This document shows positions 6,802 through 15,847 of a stretch of 40,581 nt of DNA, piece after piece. Each line of letters begins with the position of its first letter. The stretch's first letter is position 1. The position numbers were made by a program, and so were the translations under genes. Origin of the DNA: an uncultured Porphyromonadaceae bacterium (GTDB taxonomy: Bacteria > Bacteroidota > Bacteroidia > Bacteroidales > Muribaculaceae); the NCBI GenBank assembly GCA_947178215.1, contig CAMWXJ010000021.1:1-40581 (forward strand). The letters run 5' to 3'. The notes beneath the pieces were generated by a model. That model saw nothing but the letters and a program-made list of their open reading frames with translations. It was not told the origin of the DNA and made no database searches.

Positions 6802-9171
6802 ATGGCAAAGAACCTCGTTATAGTCGAGTCGCCTGCAAAGGCAAAGACCATTGAAAAATTTCTCGGGCCCGACTTCAAGGTGATGTCGAGCTACGGACAC
6901 ATACGCGACCTTGCGAAGAAAGACTTTGACCTTGCCGACGGAAAGGATTTTACGCCCGACTACGAGATCCCCGAGGACAAGGAGGAACTTGTGGAGAAGC
7001 TCCGGGCTGCCGCCAAGCAGGCCGACACAGTGTGGCTCGCGTCTGATGAAGACCGTGAGGGTGAGGCCATAGCATGGCATCTCGCGGTTGTGCTCGGTCT
7101 TGACCCGGCTACCGCCAAGCGCATAGTATTCCACGAAATAACCAAAAACGCAATACTCAACGCTCTCAAACATCCGCGCGAGATAGACCTGCGTCGCGTC
7201 GACGCCCAGCAGGCCCGTCGAGTGCTCGACCGCATAGTAGGCTTCGAGCTGTCGCCGGTGCTGTGGCGCAAGATACGCCCCGCGCTGTCGGCCGGCCGCG
7301 TTCAGTCGGTAGCCGTCCGCCTTATTGTGGAGCGCGAGGAGGAGATAAAGAAATTCAAGCCCGCGCCATACTATCGTGTGGCAGCCGGCTTCACCACTCC
7401 GTCGGGGGTGGCCGTAGGTGCGTCGCTCGGCGAGCGTCTGCCCGACCGCAAGGCTGTGGAGTCGCTTCTCGGCAAATGGAGCGTCGCTGCATGGCGTGTG
7501 GCCGACATACAGACCCGACCGCTGAAAAAGAGCCCGGCCGCACCGTTCACAACTTCGACGCTCCAGCAGGAGGCGGCCCGCAAGCTCGGCTTCTCGGTAA
7601 GCCAGACCATGCGCGTGGCCCAGCGCCTGTATGAGTCGGGCCATATAACATATATGCGAACCGACTCGCTTAACCTTTCCGACGAGGCCATGGCCGCTAT
7701 CTCATCGGAGATAACGGGCCGCTTCGGCAAAGAATATCTCGAGCCGCGCCGCTACCACACCAACTCCAAGGGTGCGCAGGAGGCCCACGAGGCCATACGC
7801 CCCACTTACATTTCGACAACCAAGCTGGCAGGCGTCACAGTTCAGGAGTCAAGGCTGTACGAGCTTATATGGAAGCGCGCCGTGGCCTCGCAGATGGCCG
7901 ACGCCGTGATAGAGAAAACCACCGCCGAGATTGCGTCCGATGCCGCCGGCACTCCCGTGCTCACCGCCTCGGGCGAAGTGATAAAGCACGACGGCTTCCT
8001 GCGCCTCTATATCGAGGGCACCGACGACGACGAGCAGCAGGGCACCGATGGCGAGAGCCGTCTGCCTCAGCTCACCGTTGGCGAAGTCCTCTCGCCGATA
8101 GAGATAACTGCAACCGAGCGCTACACTCAGCATCCCCCGCGCTACACCGAGGCCACTCTCGTCAAGAAGATGGAAGAGCTCGGTATAGGCCGCCCGTCGA
8201 CATATGCCCCGACCATCTCGACCATACAGCAGCGTGAGTATGTGACAAAGAGCAACATCACCGGAGAGAAGCGCGAGCTGACAAATGTGACCCTCGACTG
8301 CCGCACCGGAAAGATAACCGACTCGGTGCGCACCGAGACCGCCGGCGCCGACAAGGGCAAGCTGATGCCTACCGATACCGGCACGATTGTAAACGAATTT
8401 CTCACCGACTTTTTTCCAAACATCCTCGACTACAACTTCACGGCACGTGTGGAGGAGCGTTTCGACGAAATCGCGTCGGGCGCCACTCCGTGGAAAGAAG
8501 AAATCTCAGGCTTCTACGAGGTGTTTCATCCGGAGGTAGAGAAAGCCGTTGAGACACGCTTCGACCACAAGCCGGGCGAGCGCGAACTCGGCATCGACCC
8601 CGCCACGGGTCGCCCCGTGGCTGTGAAGATAGGCCGCTTCGGTCCCGTAGTGCAGATAGGACTGTCGACTGACGACGACAAGCCTCAGTTTGCCTCGCTG
8701 CGCCCTGACCAGAGCATGTTTGATATTACTCTCGAAGAGGCCCTCAAACTGTTTGAGCTACCGCGCACGATAGGCGAGTACAACGGCTCCCCCCTCGTGG
8801 CTTCGACAGGCCGTTTCGGCCCCTACATCCGCTACGACAAGAATAAGTTCGTGTCGATACCCGACGATCTGGCTCCCCAGACCGTTACAGCCCAACAGGC
8901 GATAGAGCTTATCGAGGCTAAGAAAGAGGCCGACGCTAAAAAGGTGCTCAAAACCTTTGACGAGGATGAGGATCTGCGCGTGCTCAACGGCCGCTTCGGT
9001 CCCTATCTCGTGTCGGGCGGCAAAAACTATAAGTTGCCTCGCGCCCTCGCCAATGACAAAGAGGCTATCGAAGCCCTGACAATCGACGAGTGCCGACGCA
9101 TTATCGCCGAAGCCGACGCCGCCCCCGCAAAAACGAAATCACCCCGCCGCTCCTCATCCAAAAAACAATGA
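6802..9171 (+). CDS. topA: DNA topoisomerase I (type IA)
   Basis: A 789-residue enzyme that relaxes negatively supercoiled DNA through a 5'-phosphotyrosine link. The Toprim domain starts at residue 1 (VIVESPAKAKTIEKFLG, then DEDREGEAIAWH with the acidic metal site). The catalytic Tyr is residue 284 in TYMRTDS. The signature PPRYTEATLVKKMEELGIGRPSTYA is split across residues about 440-465. The C-terminus carries three GRFGP repeats (near residues 610, 670 and 730) instead of zinc fingers and ends in a basic tail. It begins the forward block. Its stop overlaps the start of the pseudouridine synthase (ATGA), so the two are coupled. Confidence 0.97.
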   Translation: MAKNLVIVESPAKAKTIEKFLGPDFKVMSSYGHIRDLAKKDFDLADGKDFTPDYEIPEDKEELVEKLRAAAKQADTVWLASDEDREGEAIAWHLAVVLGLDPATAKRIVFHEITKNAILNALKHPREIDLRRVDAQQARRVLDRIVGFELSPVLWRKIRPALSAGRVQSVAVRLIVEREEEIKKFKPAPYYRVAAGFTTPSGVAVGASLGERLPDRKAVESLLGKWSVAAWRVADIQTRPLKKSPAAPFTTSTLQQEAARKLGFSVSQTMRVAQRLYESGHITYMRTDSLNLSDEAMAAISSEITGRFGKEYLEPRRYHTNSKGAQEAHEAIRPTYISTTKLAGVTVQESRLYELIWKRAVASQMADAVIEKTTAEIASDAAGTPVLTASGEVIKHDGFLRLYIEGTDDDEQQGTDGESRLPQLTVGEVLSPIEITATERYTQHPPRYTEATLVKKMEELGIGRPSTYAPTISTIQQREYVTKSNITGEKRELTNVTLDCRTGKITDSVRTETAGADKGKLMPTDTGTIVNEFLTDFFPNILDYNFTARVEERFDEIASGATPWKEEISGFYEVFHPEVEKAVETRFDHKPGERELGIDPATGRPVAVKIGRFGPVVQIGLSTDDDKPQFASLRPDQSMFDITLEEALKLFELPRTIGEYNGSPLVASTGRFGPYIRYDKNKFVSIPDDLAPQTVTAQQAIELIEAKKEADAKKVLKTFDEDEDLRVLNGRFGPYLVSGGKNYKLPRALANDKEAIEALTIDECRRIIAEADAAPAKTKSPRRSSSKKQ

Positions 9172-10142
9172 TAAGCATGATACAGCAGCCGGACGCTGAA
9201 ATGCAGCTCCCGGCCCCCCGCAAGCCGCAGGCTCCCGACGTGATACGTCGCTTTCCCGTAATTGAAGGCGACCCCGCCACCCTTCTTGCCTTTGTGCAGG
9301 CCAAGTTGCCGGAGATGAAGCGTACGCGTCTAAAACAGATGTTGCGTCACGACCAGATAGCTCTTGACGGTGTTCCCGTCACCGACGCCCTCTCACCTCT
9401 TGACCCCGGCGACGAGGTGGCCGTCAATTTCACCCGCGAATTTCGCATATTTCGTCACCGTCGCCTGAAACTCATATATGAAGACGACGACATCCTCGTG
9501 GTAGAAAAAGGTTACGGCTTGCTGTCGATGGGCAACGAAAACTTCCGCCCCGGCACCGACATGCACGGCGCTCCGCGTGAGACGGCCTACTCAATCATGC
9601 GCGACTATCTGAAATGGAAAGACCCCTCTGCCAAACTCTTCATAGTGCATCGTCTCGACCGCGACACCTCGGGCCTCATGATGTTTGCCAAAAATGTCGA
9701 GGCCAAGGAGACGCTTCAGCATAATTGGAACCAGATGGTGCTTGAACGCAAATATGTCTGCGTAGTGGAGGGATGCCCCGAAGAGCCGGCGGGCTCCGTG
9801 TCGTCGTATCTCAAAGAGAACTCCAAGTTCGAGGTATTCTCCCTCGACAAGCCGGAGCCGGGAGCAAAGCTCGCGGTGACACGTTACCGCACGCTTCGTC
9901 AGGGAGCCGGCTACTCGCTCGAGGAGGTGGAGCTTGACACGGGCCGAAAGAATCAGATTCGCGTACACATGAAGCAGCTCGGCACCCCGATAGCCGGCGA
10001 CCAGCGCTACGGCGGACACTCATGTCCGGCACACCGCCTATGCCTCCACGCTCAGACGCTCCGCTTCGTGCATCCTGTCACACGCCGCATGATGTCGTTT
10101 ACCACTCCTATTCCCTCGCCATTCCTGAAGCTCGTCAAGTAA
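9168..10142 (+). CDS. RluA-family RNA pseudouridine synthase
   Basis: A 324-residue enzyme converting uridine to pseudouridine in rRNA or tRNA. An S4-like RNA-binding region occupies residues about 28-90 (KRTRLKQMLRHDQIALDG). The catalytic motif HRLDRDTSGL is at 161-170 with Asp 164 as the catalytic residue. Later family motifs RKNQIRVHMKQLG and GDQRYGG are intact. The ATG at 9168 overlaps the topA stop and is preferred; an in-frame ATG at 9177 is the alternative, and a longer reading from 9090 overlaps topA with basic low-quality sequence. The exact RNA target (RluA, RluC or RluD-like) cannot be decided from sequence alone. Confidence 0.92.
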   Translation: MISMIQQPDAEMQLPAPRKPQAPDVIRRFPVIEGDPATLLAFVQAKLPEMKRTRLKQMLRHDQIALDGVPVTDALSPLDPGDEVAVNFTREFRIFRHRRLKLIYEDDDILVVEKGYGLLSMGNENFRPGTDMHGAPRETAYSIMRDYLKWKDPSAKLFIVHRLDRDTSGLMMFAKNVEAKETLQHNWNQMVLERKYVCVVEGCPEEPAGSVSSYLKENSKFEVFSLDKPEPGAKLAVTRYRTLRQGAGYSLEEVELDTGRKNQIRVHMKQLGTPIAGDQRYGGHSCPAHRLCLHAQTLRFVHPVTRRMMSFTTPIPSPFLKLVK

Positions 10143-10169
10143 GCGTTTCATCCCAATCATAACCAATTC

Positions 10170-12053
10170 ATGCATCGCCTCTTTCTTGCCTCACTGTTTT
10201 TCCTCTCTTTGATAGTAATGCCCGTAACATCTCATGCGCGCGCCGCCGGAAAGACTTCCAAGCAGAGCGTAGAACGCATCGACCCGCCTCATTGGTGGGT
10301 AGGCATGGCCTCCGACACACTCCAGCTCATGGTCTATGGCCCGGGAATAGGCAATGCCGAAATGACCATCGCCGGCAGTCATCCCGGTGTGGAGATAGCT
10401 GAGACAGTGAAGCTCGACTCGCCCGATTATCTTGTAGCCTATCTCACGGTGGCACCCGACGCCGAGCCTCAGACCGTTGGCCTCGATTTCAGGATGCCGG
10501 GCAAGAAAGGCGCCGTGGCGCATGTTGATTATCAGCTCCGTGAGCGTCACACCACCGGTGCCGCAGGATTCGACACCTCAGATGCCCTGTATCTGATAAT
10601 GCCCGACCGCTTCGCGAAAGGCCATGCAGCCAACGAGGGGCATGAGCGCGACGGCTTGCAATATCCCGCTCCCGACGACCCCGACAACCCCAATGCCCGC
10701 CACGGCGGCAATATCGCCGGCATGACGGAACATCTCGACTACATCGACTCGCTCGGTGTGACGGCGGTGTGGGTTAATCCCGTGCTCGAAAACGATATGC
10801 CGGGCGGCTCATATCACGGATATGCCACCACCGACTATTACGCCATTGACCCGCGACTCGGCACCAACGACGAGTGGAAAGCGTTTGTCGACTCATGTCA
10901 CGAGCGCGGCATCAAGGTGGTTATGGATATGATTTTTAACCATTGCGGCTCAAACCACAGGTGGATGACAAATCCGCCGTGCCGCAACTGGTTCAATTTC
11001 CCCGACTCGTTTGTCGTGACCAACCACCGCCTGTCGACACTCTACGACCCTTACGCCTCCGACTTCGACCGCAAGCGCGCAACCGACGGCTGGTTTGTCA
11101 AGGAGATGCCCGATCTCAATCAGCGCAACCCGCACCTGAAACGCTATCTTATCCAGAACTCAATATGGTGGATAGAGGAGAGCGGTATCGACGGCATACG
11201 CATGGACACATATCCCTATGCCGACTTCAACGCAATGGCCGAGTGGTGTCGTGATGTTGAGCGCGAGTACCCCGACTTCAACATCGTGGGCGAGTGCTGG
11301 TATGCCCACGAGGCGCCCGAGGGATTCTGGCAGCGCGGCTCGCGCATCAACCGCCTCGGCGACCCCGGGCTCCCCACAGTAATGGACTTCAAGCTGATGA
11401 CGATAGCCCGCGACGCGTTCACTCAGGAGACCGGCCCTTGGACTACCAACGGCCTCAACGAGATATACAATCATCTCGGTTTTGACTTCATGCTCGCCGC
11501 CCCGAAGCGCATCCTCACTTTCCTTGACAACCACGACACCGACCGCTTCCTGCTTGAAATGCCCGACGACCTTTCGCAGTGGAAGCAGGCGCAGACATTC
11601 CTGCTCACTTCGCGTGGCATTCCTCAGATATATTACGGCACAGAACTGCTAATGCACGGCTCCAAAGAGGGGAGCGACGGATTTATCCGTCTTAATGTGC
11701 CGGAAGCCGAATTTACCAGCGAGGGGCGCACCGACATCCAGAACGAGGCTTACGATTTTATGTCGACTCTTCTCAACTGGCGCAAGGCCCACCGCGACTT
11801 TTTCAAATCGGCCTCGCTTAAACACTTTGCACCTGTCGGCACCGTATATGCCTACTCGCTTACCTCTGACGCCGCTCCGGGTGAGCTGTTCGTAATACTC
11901 AACGGTTCTGACGAAGAGGCTGAGGCCGACACGTCGGCATGGAGCGAGGCGCTGAAAGGGCGCACTCATTTCACCAATGCACTGACGGGTGAGGAGGTGG
12001 AGGTCACACCTGTGATGACACTTGCTCCGCGCGCGTCGCTTATCCTGCAATAA
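10170..12053 (+). CDS. Secreted GH13 neopullulanase/cyclomaltodextrinase, SusA-like
   Basis: A 627-residue alpha-glucan hydrolase. A signal peptide covers about residues 1-25. Next is an N-terminal cyclomaltodextrinase-type immunoglobulin-like domain (ERIDPPHWWVGM, LQLMVYG; about 35-125). A GH13 barrel follows with all catalytic residues: nucleophile Asp 346 (GIRMDTY), acid/base Glu 375 (IVGECW) and Asp 456 (LDNHDTDR). A C-terminal beta domain ends at ASLILQ. The architecture is that of periplasmic SusA-type neopullulanases that cut pullulan, cyclodextrins and maltooligosaccharides. It sits 27 bases after the pseudouridine synthase, without a visible promoter, and no SusC/SusD pair is nearby. 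That is unusual for a glycan-utilisation enzyme. Confidence 0.92.
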   Translation: MHRLFLASLFFLSLIVMPVTSHARAAGKTSKQSVERIDPPHWWVGMASDTLQLMVYGPGIGNAEMTIAGSHPGVEIAETVKLDSPDYLVAYLTVAPDAEPQTVGLDFRMPGKKGAVAHVDYQLRERHTTGAAGFDTSDALYLIMPDRFAKGHAANEGHERDGLQYPAPDDPDNPNARHGGNIAGMTEHLDYIDSLGVTAVWVNPVLENDMPGGSYHGYATTDYYAIDPRLGTNDEWKAFVDSCHERGIKVVMDMIFNHCGSNHRWMTNPPCRNWFNFPDSFVVTNHRLSTLYDPYASDFDRKRATDGWFVKEMPDLNQRNPHLKRYLIQNSIWWIEESGIDGIRMDTYPYADFNAMAEWCRDVEREYPDFNIVGECWYAHEAPEGFWQRGSRINRLGDPGLPTVMDFKLMTIARDAFTQETGPWTTNGLNEIYNHLGFDFMLAAPKRILTFLDNHDTDRFLLEMPDDLSQWKQAQTFLLTSRGIPQIYYGTELLMHGSKEGSDGFIRLNVPEAEFTSEGRTDIQNEAYDFMSTLLNWRKAHRDFFKSASLKHFAPVGTVYAYSLTSDAAPGELFVILNGSDEEAEADTSAWSEALKGRTHFTNALTGEEVEVTPVMTLAPRASLILQ

Positions 12054-12110
12054 TGGCAGCGAATTCACTCCGCGCATAATAAACGGAACTAAGGTGTCGT
12101 TAACCCTTAT

Positions 12111-13193
12111 ATGGCTACCGTATCACTCCCAACCGACGCGTCGATAATACTGACCTACCGTTGCCCGATGCGTTGCGTTATGTGCAACATCTGGCAGAAC
12201 CCGACCGACAAGGATCGTGAAATCACGGCGGCCGACCTCAGGTCGTTGCCACGCCTGAAATTTATCAACCTCACCGGCGGCGAGCCTTTTGTGCGCGAAG
12301 ACCTGGCCGAGATAGTAGAGGAGTGTTACCGACACACCGACCGTATCGTAATATCTACCTCGGGCTTTTTCAGCGACAGGGTCATCGAACTGGCCCGCCG
12401 TTTTTCCAAGATAGGCATCCGAATCTCTATCGAGGGGCTGTCGGAGAAAAACGACGAGCTACGCGGCCGCAGGGGTGGATTTGACCGCGGCCTGGCGACA
12501 TTGCTGCAATTAAAGGATATGGGGCTGAAAGATATTGGTTTTGGCTGTACGGTGTCAAACCACAACTCCACCGATATGCTGTCGCTCTACCGGCTGTCAA
12601 GGTCGCTCGGCATGGAGTTTGCAACCGCGGCGTTTCACAATTCTTTTTATTTCCATAAGGATGACAACGTCATCACTAACCGCGACCGCGTGGTCAACGA
12701 CTTCAAGCAGCTTATAGAGTGGCAGCTCAAGGAGCCGCATCCCAAGTCGTGGTTTCGCGCGTGGTTCAACATGGGCCTCATCAACTATATCGAGGGGCGT
12801 AAGCGCATGCTGCCGTGCGAGGCCGGCATTACCAATTTCTTCATAGAGCCTTACGGCGATGTGTATCCCTGCAACGGCCTTGAATTGAAGTACTGGAAAG
12901 AGTCGATGGGCAACATACGCACCACGCCGTTTGACGAGCTGTGGAGCAGCAACCAAGCCGAGCACGTGCGTGCGCTTGTGCGCTCGTGCCCCAAAAACTG
13001 CTGGATGGTAGGCACCGCTTCGCCGGTGATGAAAAAGTATATCACTCATCCTGCCCGCTGGGCGCTTGCCAACAAGCTGCGCACCCTGTGTGGACTGAAA
13101 CCGTGTCTCGACATGACGCGGGCCGATGTAGGGCAGGATTCGCGGCAGGGCGACCTGCGCATCCCCTCGGAGGAGGAGAGGACAGGCCGATGA
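12111..13193 (+). CDS. Radical SAM protein with SPASM-like C-terminus
   Basis: A 360-residue radical S-adenosylmethionine enzyme. The 4Fe-4S site is C18-x3-C22-x2-C25 in TYRCPMRCVMCNIW. The SAM-binding glycine motif is NLTGGEPF. The C-terminal part carries further cysteines in LPCEAG, VYPCNG and CPKNCW, as in SPASM/twitch domains that bind auxiliary clusters. The substrate is not evident; relatives modify peptides, or act in polysaccharide clusters. It follows the GH13 gene by 57 bases, and its stop overlaps the GT4 glycosyltransferase start by four bases, so the two are probably co-translated and functionally linked. Confidence 0.88.
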   Translation: MATVSLPTDASIILTYRCPMRCVMCNIWQNPTDKDREITAADLRSLPRLKFINLTGGEPFVREDLAEIVEECYRHTDRIVISTSGFFSDRVIELARRFSKIGIRISIEGLSEKNDELRGRRGGFDRGLATLLQLKDMGLKDIGFGCTVSNHNSTDMLSLYRLSRSLGMEFATAAFHNSFYFHKDDNVITNRDRVVNDFKQLIEWQLKEPHPKSWFRAWFNMGLINYIEGRKRMLPCEAGITNFFIEPYGDVYPCNGLELKYWKESMGNIRTTPFDELWSSNQAEHVRALVRSCPKNCWMVGTASPVMKKYITHPARWALANKLRTLCGLKPCLDMTRADVGQDSRQGDLRIPSEEERTGR

Positions 13194-14311
13194 GGGTAGT
13201 GGTGACAGGCACACGCGGTATTCCGTCGATTCAGGGTGGTGTAGAGACTCACTGCGAGCAGCTTTATCCGTTGCTTGCTGACCTGGGTGTCGACGTCACA
13301 GTAATCCGACGCCGCAGATACGCTGCCGCCGTAGCCGATGCCTCAGGTCTTACGGCGTGGCACGGCGTTCGGCTTCGCGACATTTACGCTCCGCGACGCA
13401 AAAGCCTTGAAGCAATAGTGCATACTTTTCTGGCCGTCGTCGAGGCGCGCCGTCTTGACGCCGATATAATGCATATCCATGCCGTGGGGCCGTCGCTAAT
13501 GGTGCCATTCGCACGTCTGCTCGGCATGAAAGTTGTGATGACAAACCATGGGCCCGACTACCGGCGCGCCAAGTGGGGCAGGGCGGCAGCTGCCGTACTT
13601 CGGCTCGGCGAGCGGCTCGGCAGCCGTTTTAGCAATCGCGTCATTGCAATATCGCCGGCTATCGCTGCCGACGTCAAGGAGAAGTATGAGCGCGAGTGTG
13701 CTTTGATTCCCAACGGTGTGGCGACGCGGAGCATTCCTGCCGGCAGCGACACACTCATCGCTCCTTTCGGACTTATCCCGGGGCGCTATATAGTGGCGGT
13801 AGGTCGGTTTGTTCCAGAAAAGGGGTTCGACAGGCTTATTGACGCGTTTGCCTTGTTGCGGCGGAGTGGTCGTATTACCGATGATTTACGACTTGTAATT
13901 GCCGGAGACGCCGACCATGAAAGCGAGTATTCTCGGCGTCTGCGACGCATGGCGTCCGCAACTGAGGGAGTGGTGCTGACAGGATTTATCACAGGCGACA
14001 TCCTCGCCGCCATTACCGGCAGCGCCGCCCTGTTTGTGATGCCGTCGACCCACGAGGGGTTGCCCATAGCGCTGCTTGAAGCGATGAGCTACGGCCGTGA
14101 TGTGGCGGTGAGCGACATTGAGGCGTGTCGTCTTCCGGAGCTATCCCGAGGAGATTTTTTCGATGCCGCCAACACGGAATCAATAGCCGACCGTATCGCA
14201 TCGAAACTGGCGGCGCCTGCAACCCCACGACGTTACGATCTAACGCGCTACCGTTGGCCCGACATAGCAAGAGCCACGCTGAATCTCTATCGGGAATTAT
14301 GTAGCAACTGA
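13190..14311 (+). CDS. GT4 family glycosyltransferase
   Basis: A 373-residue GT-B fold glycosyltransferase, probably using a nucleotide-sugar to extend a surface or secreted glycan. The N-terminus TGTRGIPSIQGGVETHCEQL carries the glycine-rich acceptor-side loop of GT4 enzymes. The linker region GRFVPEKGFDRLIDAF and the retaining-GT motif E-x7-E (EGLPIALLE) in the second domain are intact. The ATG at 13190 overlaps the stop of the radical SAM gene (ATGA); the longer reading upstream is antisense-quality sequence inside that gene and is rejected. No membrane segment is seen. Donor and acceptor are unknown. Confidence 0.9.
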   Translation: MRVVVTGTRGIPSIQGGVETHCEQLYPLLADLGVDVTVIRRRRYAAAVADASGLTAWHGVRLRDIYAPRRKSLEAIVHTFLAVVEARRLDADIMHIHAVGPSLMVPFARLLGMKVVMTNHGPDYRRAKWGRAAAAVLRLGERLGSRFSNRVIAISPAIAADVKEKYERECALIPNGVATRSIPAGSDTLIAPFGLIPGRYIVAVGRFVPEKGFDRLIDAFALLRRSGRITDDLRLVIAGDADHESEYSRRLRRMASATEGVVLTGFITGDILAAITGSAALFVMPSTHEGLPIALLEAMSYGRDVAVSDIEACRLPELSRGDFFDAANTESIADRIASKLAAPATPRRYDLTRYRWPDIARATLNLYRELCSN

Positions 14312-14328
14312 CAAAAACTATTATTAAC

Positions 14329-14357
14329 CGAGTGCTTGAAACCTCGTAAAAAACAAG
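14329..14357 (+). promoter_or_regulatory. Candidate preQ1-I riboswitch upstream of queuosine-precursor transporter
   Basis: A compact H-type pseudoknot can form. P1 is CGAG (14329-14332) with CTCG (14343-14346). P2 is CTTG in the loop (14335-14338) with CAAG (14354-14357), joined by an A-rich strand TAAAAAA. This matches the layout of class I preQ1 aptamers: the first loop base is U (14333), the base before the 3' side of P1 is C (14342, the expected preQ1-pairing position), and an A-rich tail precedes P2. P2 ends four bases before the ATG, so ligand binding would block translation initiation. P1 is short (4 bp) and loops are one base shorter than in the Bacillus example as I remember it. The assignment rests on this fold and on the downstream gene. 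Confidence 0.6.
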
Positions 14358-14361
14358 AATC

Positions 14362-15054
14362 ATGACAAAAAAACTTCACGACGTCAGCAAGGCGTCAGGT
14401 TCAGTAAAGGAGCCGCCAATCACAGTGACTTTCCTTGTGCTCACTGTACTTTTTTGCGTGTGTCTTATCGTCAGCAACATCATGGAGATAAAGACCGTGA
14501 TGATAGGACCGCTCACGCTCACAGCGGGAATCGCGGTGTTTCCTGTGAGCTATATCATCAACGACTGTATTACTGAAGTCTATGGCTACTCCCGCGCCCG
14601 ATTGGTGATATGGACCGGCTTTGCGGCCAATCTGCTTGTGGCGCTACTGCTTCAAATAGGCATCATGCTTCCGGGAACTCCCGACTGGCAGGGTCAGGAG
14701 GCCATGGAGTTGATTTTCGGTGCCGTGCCACGTATTCTGCTCGCAAGCTTCACCGCATTTGTGTGCGGCTCTCTCGCCAATGCCAAGGTGATGAGTGTGA
14801 TGCACCGCGCCTCGGGTGGCGCGCGAGGCTTTTCGCTTCGCGCCGTTGTCTCGACGCTCGTAGGCGAGAGTATCGACTCGGCCATATTCTTTCCTATCGC
14901 TTTCGGCGGCAATCTGCCGTGGAGCGTCATTGTGACGCTCATGATTACACAGGCCGTCACCAAAACTCTTTACGAAATACTCGTGCTTCCGCTCACAATA
15001 TTGATTGTGAAACGGATGCGCCGCTTTAACCCGCTTCCCCATGAACTCTATTGA
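14362..15054 (+). CDS. Queuosine precursor transporter, YhhQ (VUT) family
   Basis: A 230-residue inner-membrane protein with about six hydrophobic segments. Diagnostic family stretches are LIVSNIMEIKTV, FPVSYIINDCITEVYGY and the later VGESIDSAIFFPIAF. The family imports preQ0/preQ1 (or queuine) for synthesis of queuosine, the modified base at position 34 of His, Asn, Asp and Tyr tRNAs. A preQ1-I-like element lies just before the start codon, which supports the substrate. No queC/D/E/F genes are in the window, so the cell may salvage or synthesise the base elsewhere. The gene overlaps the YjjG-like gene by 14 bases and may be read from the upstream GT4 operon, as no -7 element is seen in the 50-base gap. 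Confidence 0.9.
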   Translation: MTKKLHDVSKASGSVKEPPITVTFLVLTVLFCVCLIVSNIMEIKTVMIGPLTLTAGIAVFPVSYIINDCITEVYGYSRARLVIWTGFAANLLVALLLQIGIMLPGTPDWQGQEAMELIFGAVPRILLASFTAFVCGSLANAKVMSVMHRASGGARGFSLRAVVSTLVGESIDSAIFFPIAFGGNLPWSVIVTLMITQAVTKTLYEILVLPLTILIVKRMRRFNPLPHELY

Positions 15055-15766
15055 CATGTCACCGGTACGCGTAGTGTGGATAGACCTCGACGACACTATC
15101 ATCGACTTTCACGCAAACTCGCGCGCCGCTCTCGCCAACCTGTATCATCAGCGTCGCTTCGATATCCTGTGGCCTACCGTCGACAACTGGATTGCCGCCT
15201 ATGAGCGGCACAACATATCGTTGTGGGTCGACTATTCGGTAGGAATCATCGATAATGCAACGTTGCGTCTTGAACGCTTCCGGCGTCCGCTTACCGAAGC
15301 CGGTGTTGCCGACGCTGATGCAAGGAAGCTCTCGCCTGACCTCGATCCGCAATATCTTGACCTACTCGCTCAGGAAAAAAAGCTTATTCCCGGCGCTATT
15401 GAGCTACTTGATGCATTACGCGGCCGCAGCCTCACCATCGGCGTGCTGTCAAACGGTTTTGCCGACGTGCAGCACCGCAAAATAGCGAGAGCCGGACTTA
15501 CCGACAAGATAGATATAACGGTGCTGAGCGACGATATTGGAGTCAACAAGCCCGATACGCGCCTGTTCCGTTACGCGCAGAGCCGCACGCCGTGGCCCGA
15601 CAATCCATCGGCACACTTGATGATAGGCGACAATCCCGCTACCGACATAGGAGGCGCGTTGAAGGCCGGTTGGCAGGCTGTATGGTTCAACCCTAAGCGT
15701 CAACCCGATTGCCCGGAGGGCGCGGCCGAGTTTGCGTCGCTCGCCGACATAATGCGTGCTCTGTGA
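15041..15766 (+). CDS. YjjG-like HAD phosphatase (pyrimidine 5'-nucleotidase type)
   Basis: A 241-residue HAD hydrolase. Motif I is IDLDDTIID (two catalytic Asp), motif II is VLSNGF, the motif III lysine is in NKPDTRLF, and motif IV is IGDNPATDIGGA. The helical cap lies between residues about 20 and 105, which places it in subclass I. The closest match in pattern is the YjjG/YfnB group, which dephosphorylates pyrimidine nucleotides including non-canonical ones. The ATG at 15041 overlaps the transporter; a second ATG at 15056, one base after the transporter's stop, is equally possible and would remove five residues. Confidence 0.85.
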   Translation: MNSIDMSPVRVVWIDLDDTIIDFHANSRAALANLYHQRRFDILWPTVDNWIAAYERHNISLWVDYSVGIIDNATLRLERFRRPLTEAGVADADARKLSPDLDPQYLDLLAQEKKLIPGAIELLDALRGRSLTIGVLSNGFADVQHRKIARAGLTDKIDITVLSDDIGVNKPDTRLFRYAQSRTPWPDNPSAHLMIGDNPATDIGGALKAGWQAVWFNPKRQPDCPEGAAEFASLADIMRAL

Positions 15767-15811
15767 CCGGCGGAGTTTCACCCTCTGTGCGACAGTTTCA
15801 CATTTTCTCCT

Positions 15812-15819
15812 TACCTTTG
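15812..15819 (+). promoter_or_regulatory. -7 element upstream of the Fsr-type MFS gene
   Basis: TACCTTTG is a perfect -7 match, with a predicted start near 15826 and a 22-base leader. The -33 position lacks TTG. Confidence 0.55.
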
Positions 15820-15847
15820 CAGGAAATTTCCCGATAGGTAAGTAAAA

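Noticed and set aside
6799-7644. 281-codon reverse open frame
   Set aside because: It is antisense to the topA Toprim region; no motif, and the Cys/His/Arg-rich composition is typical of shadow frames.
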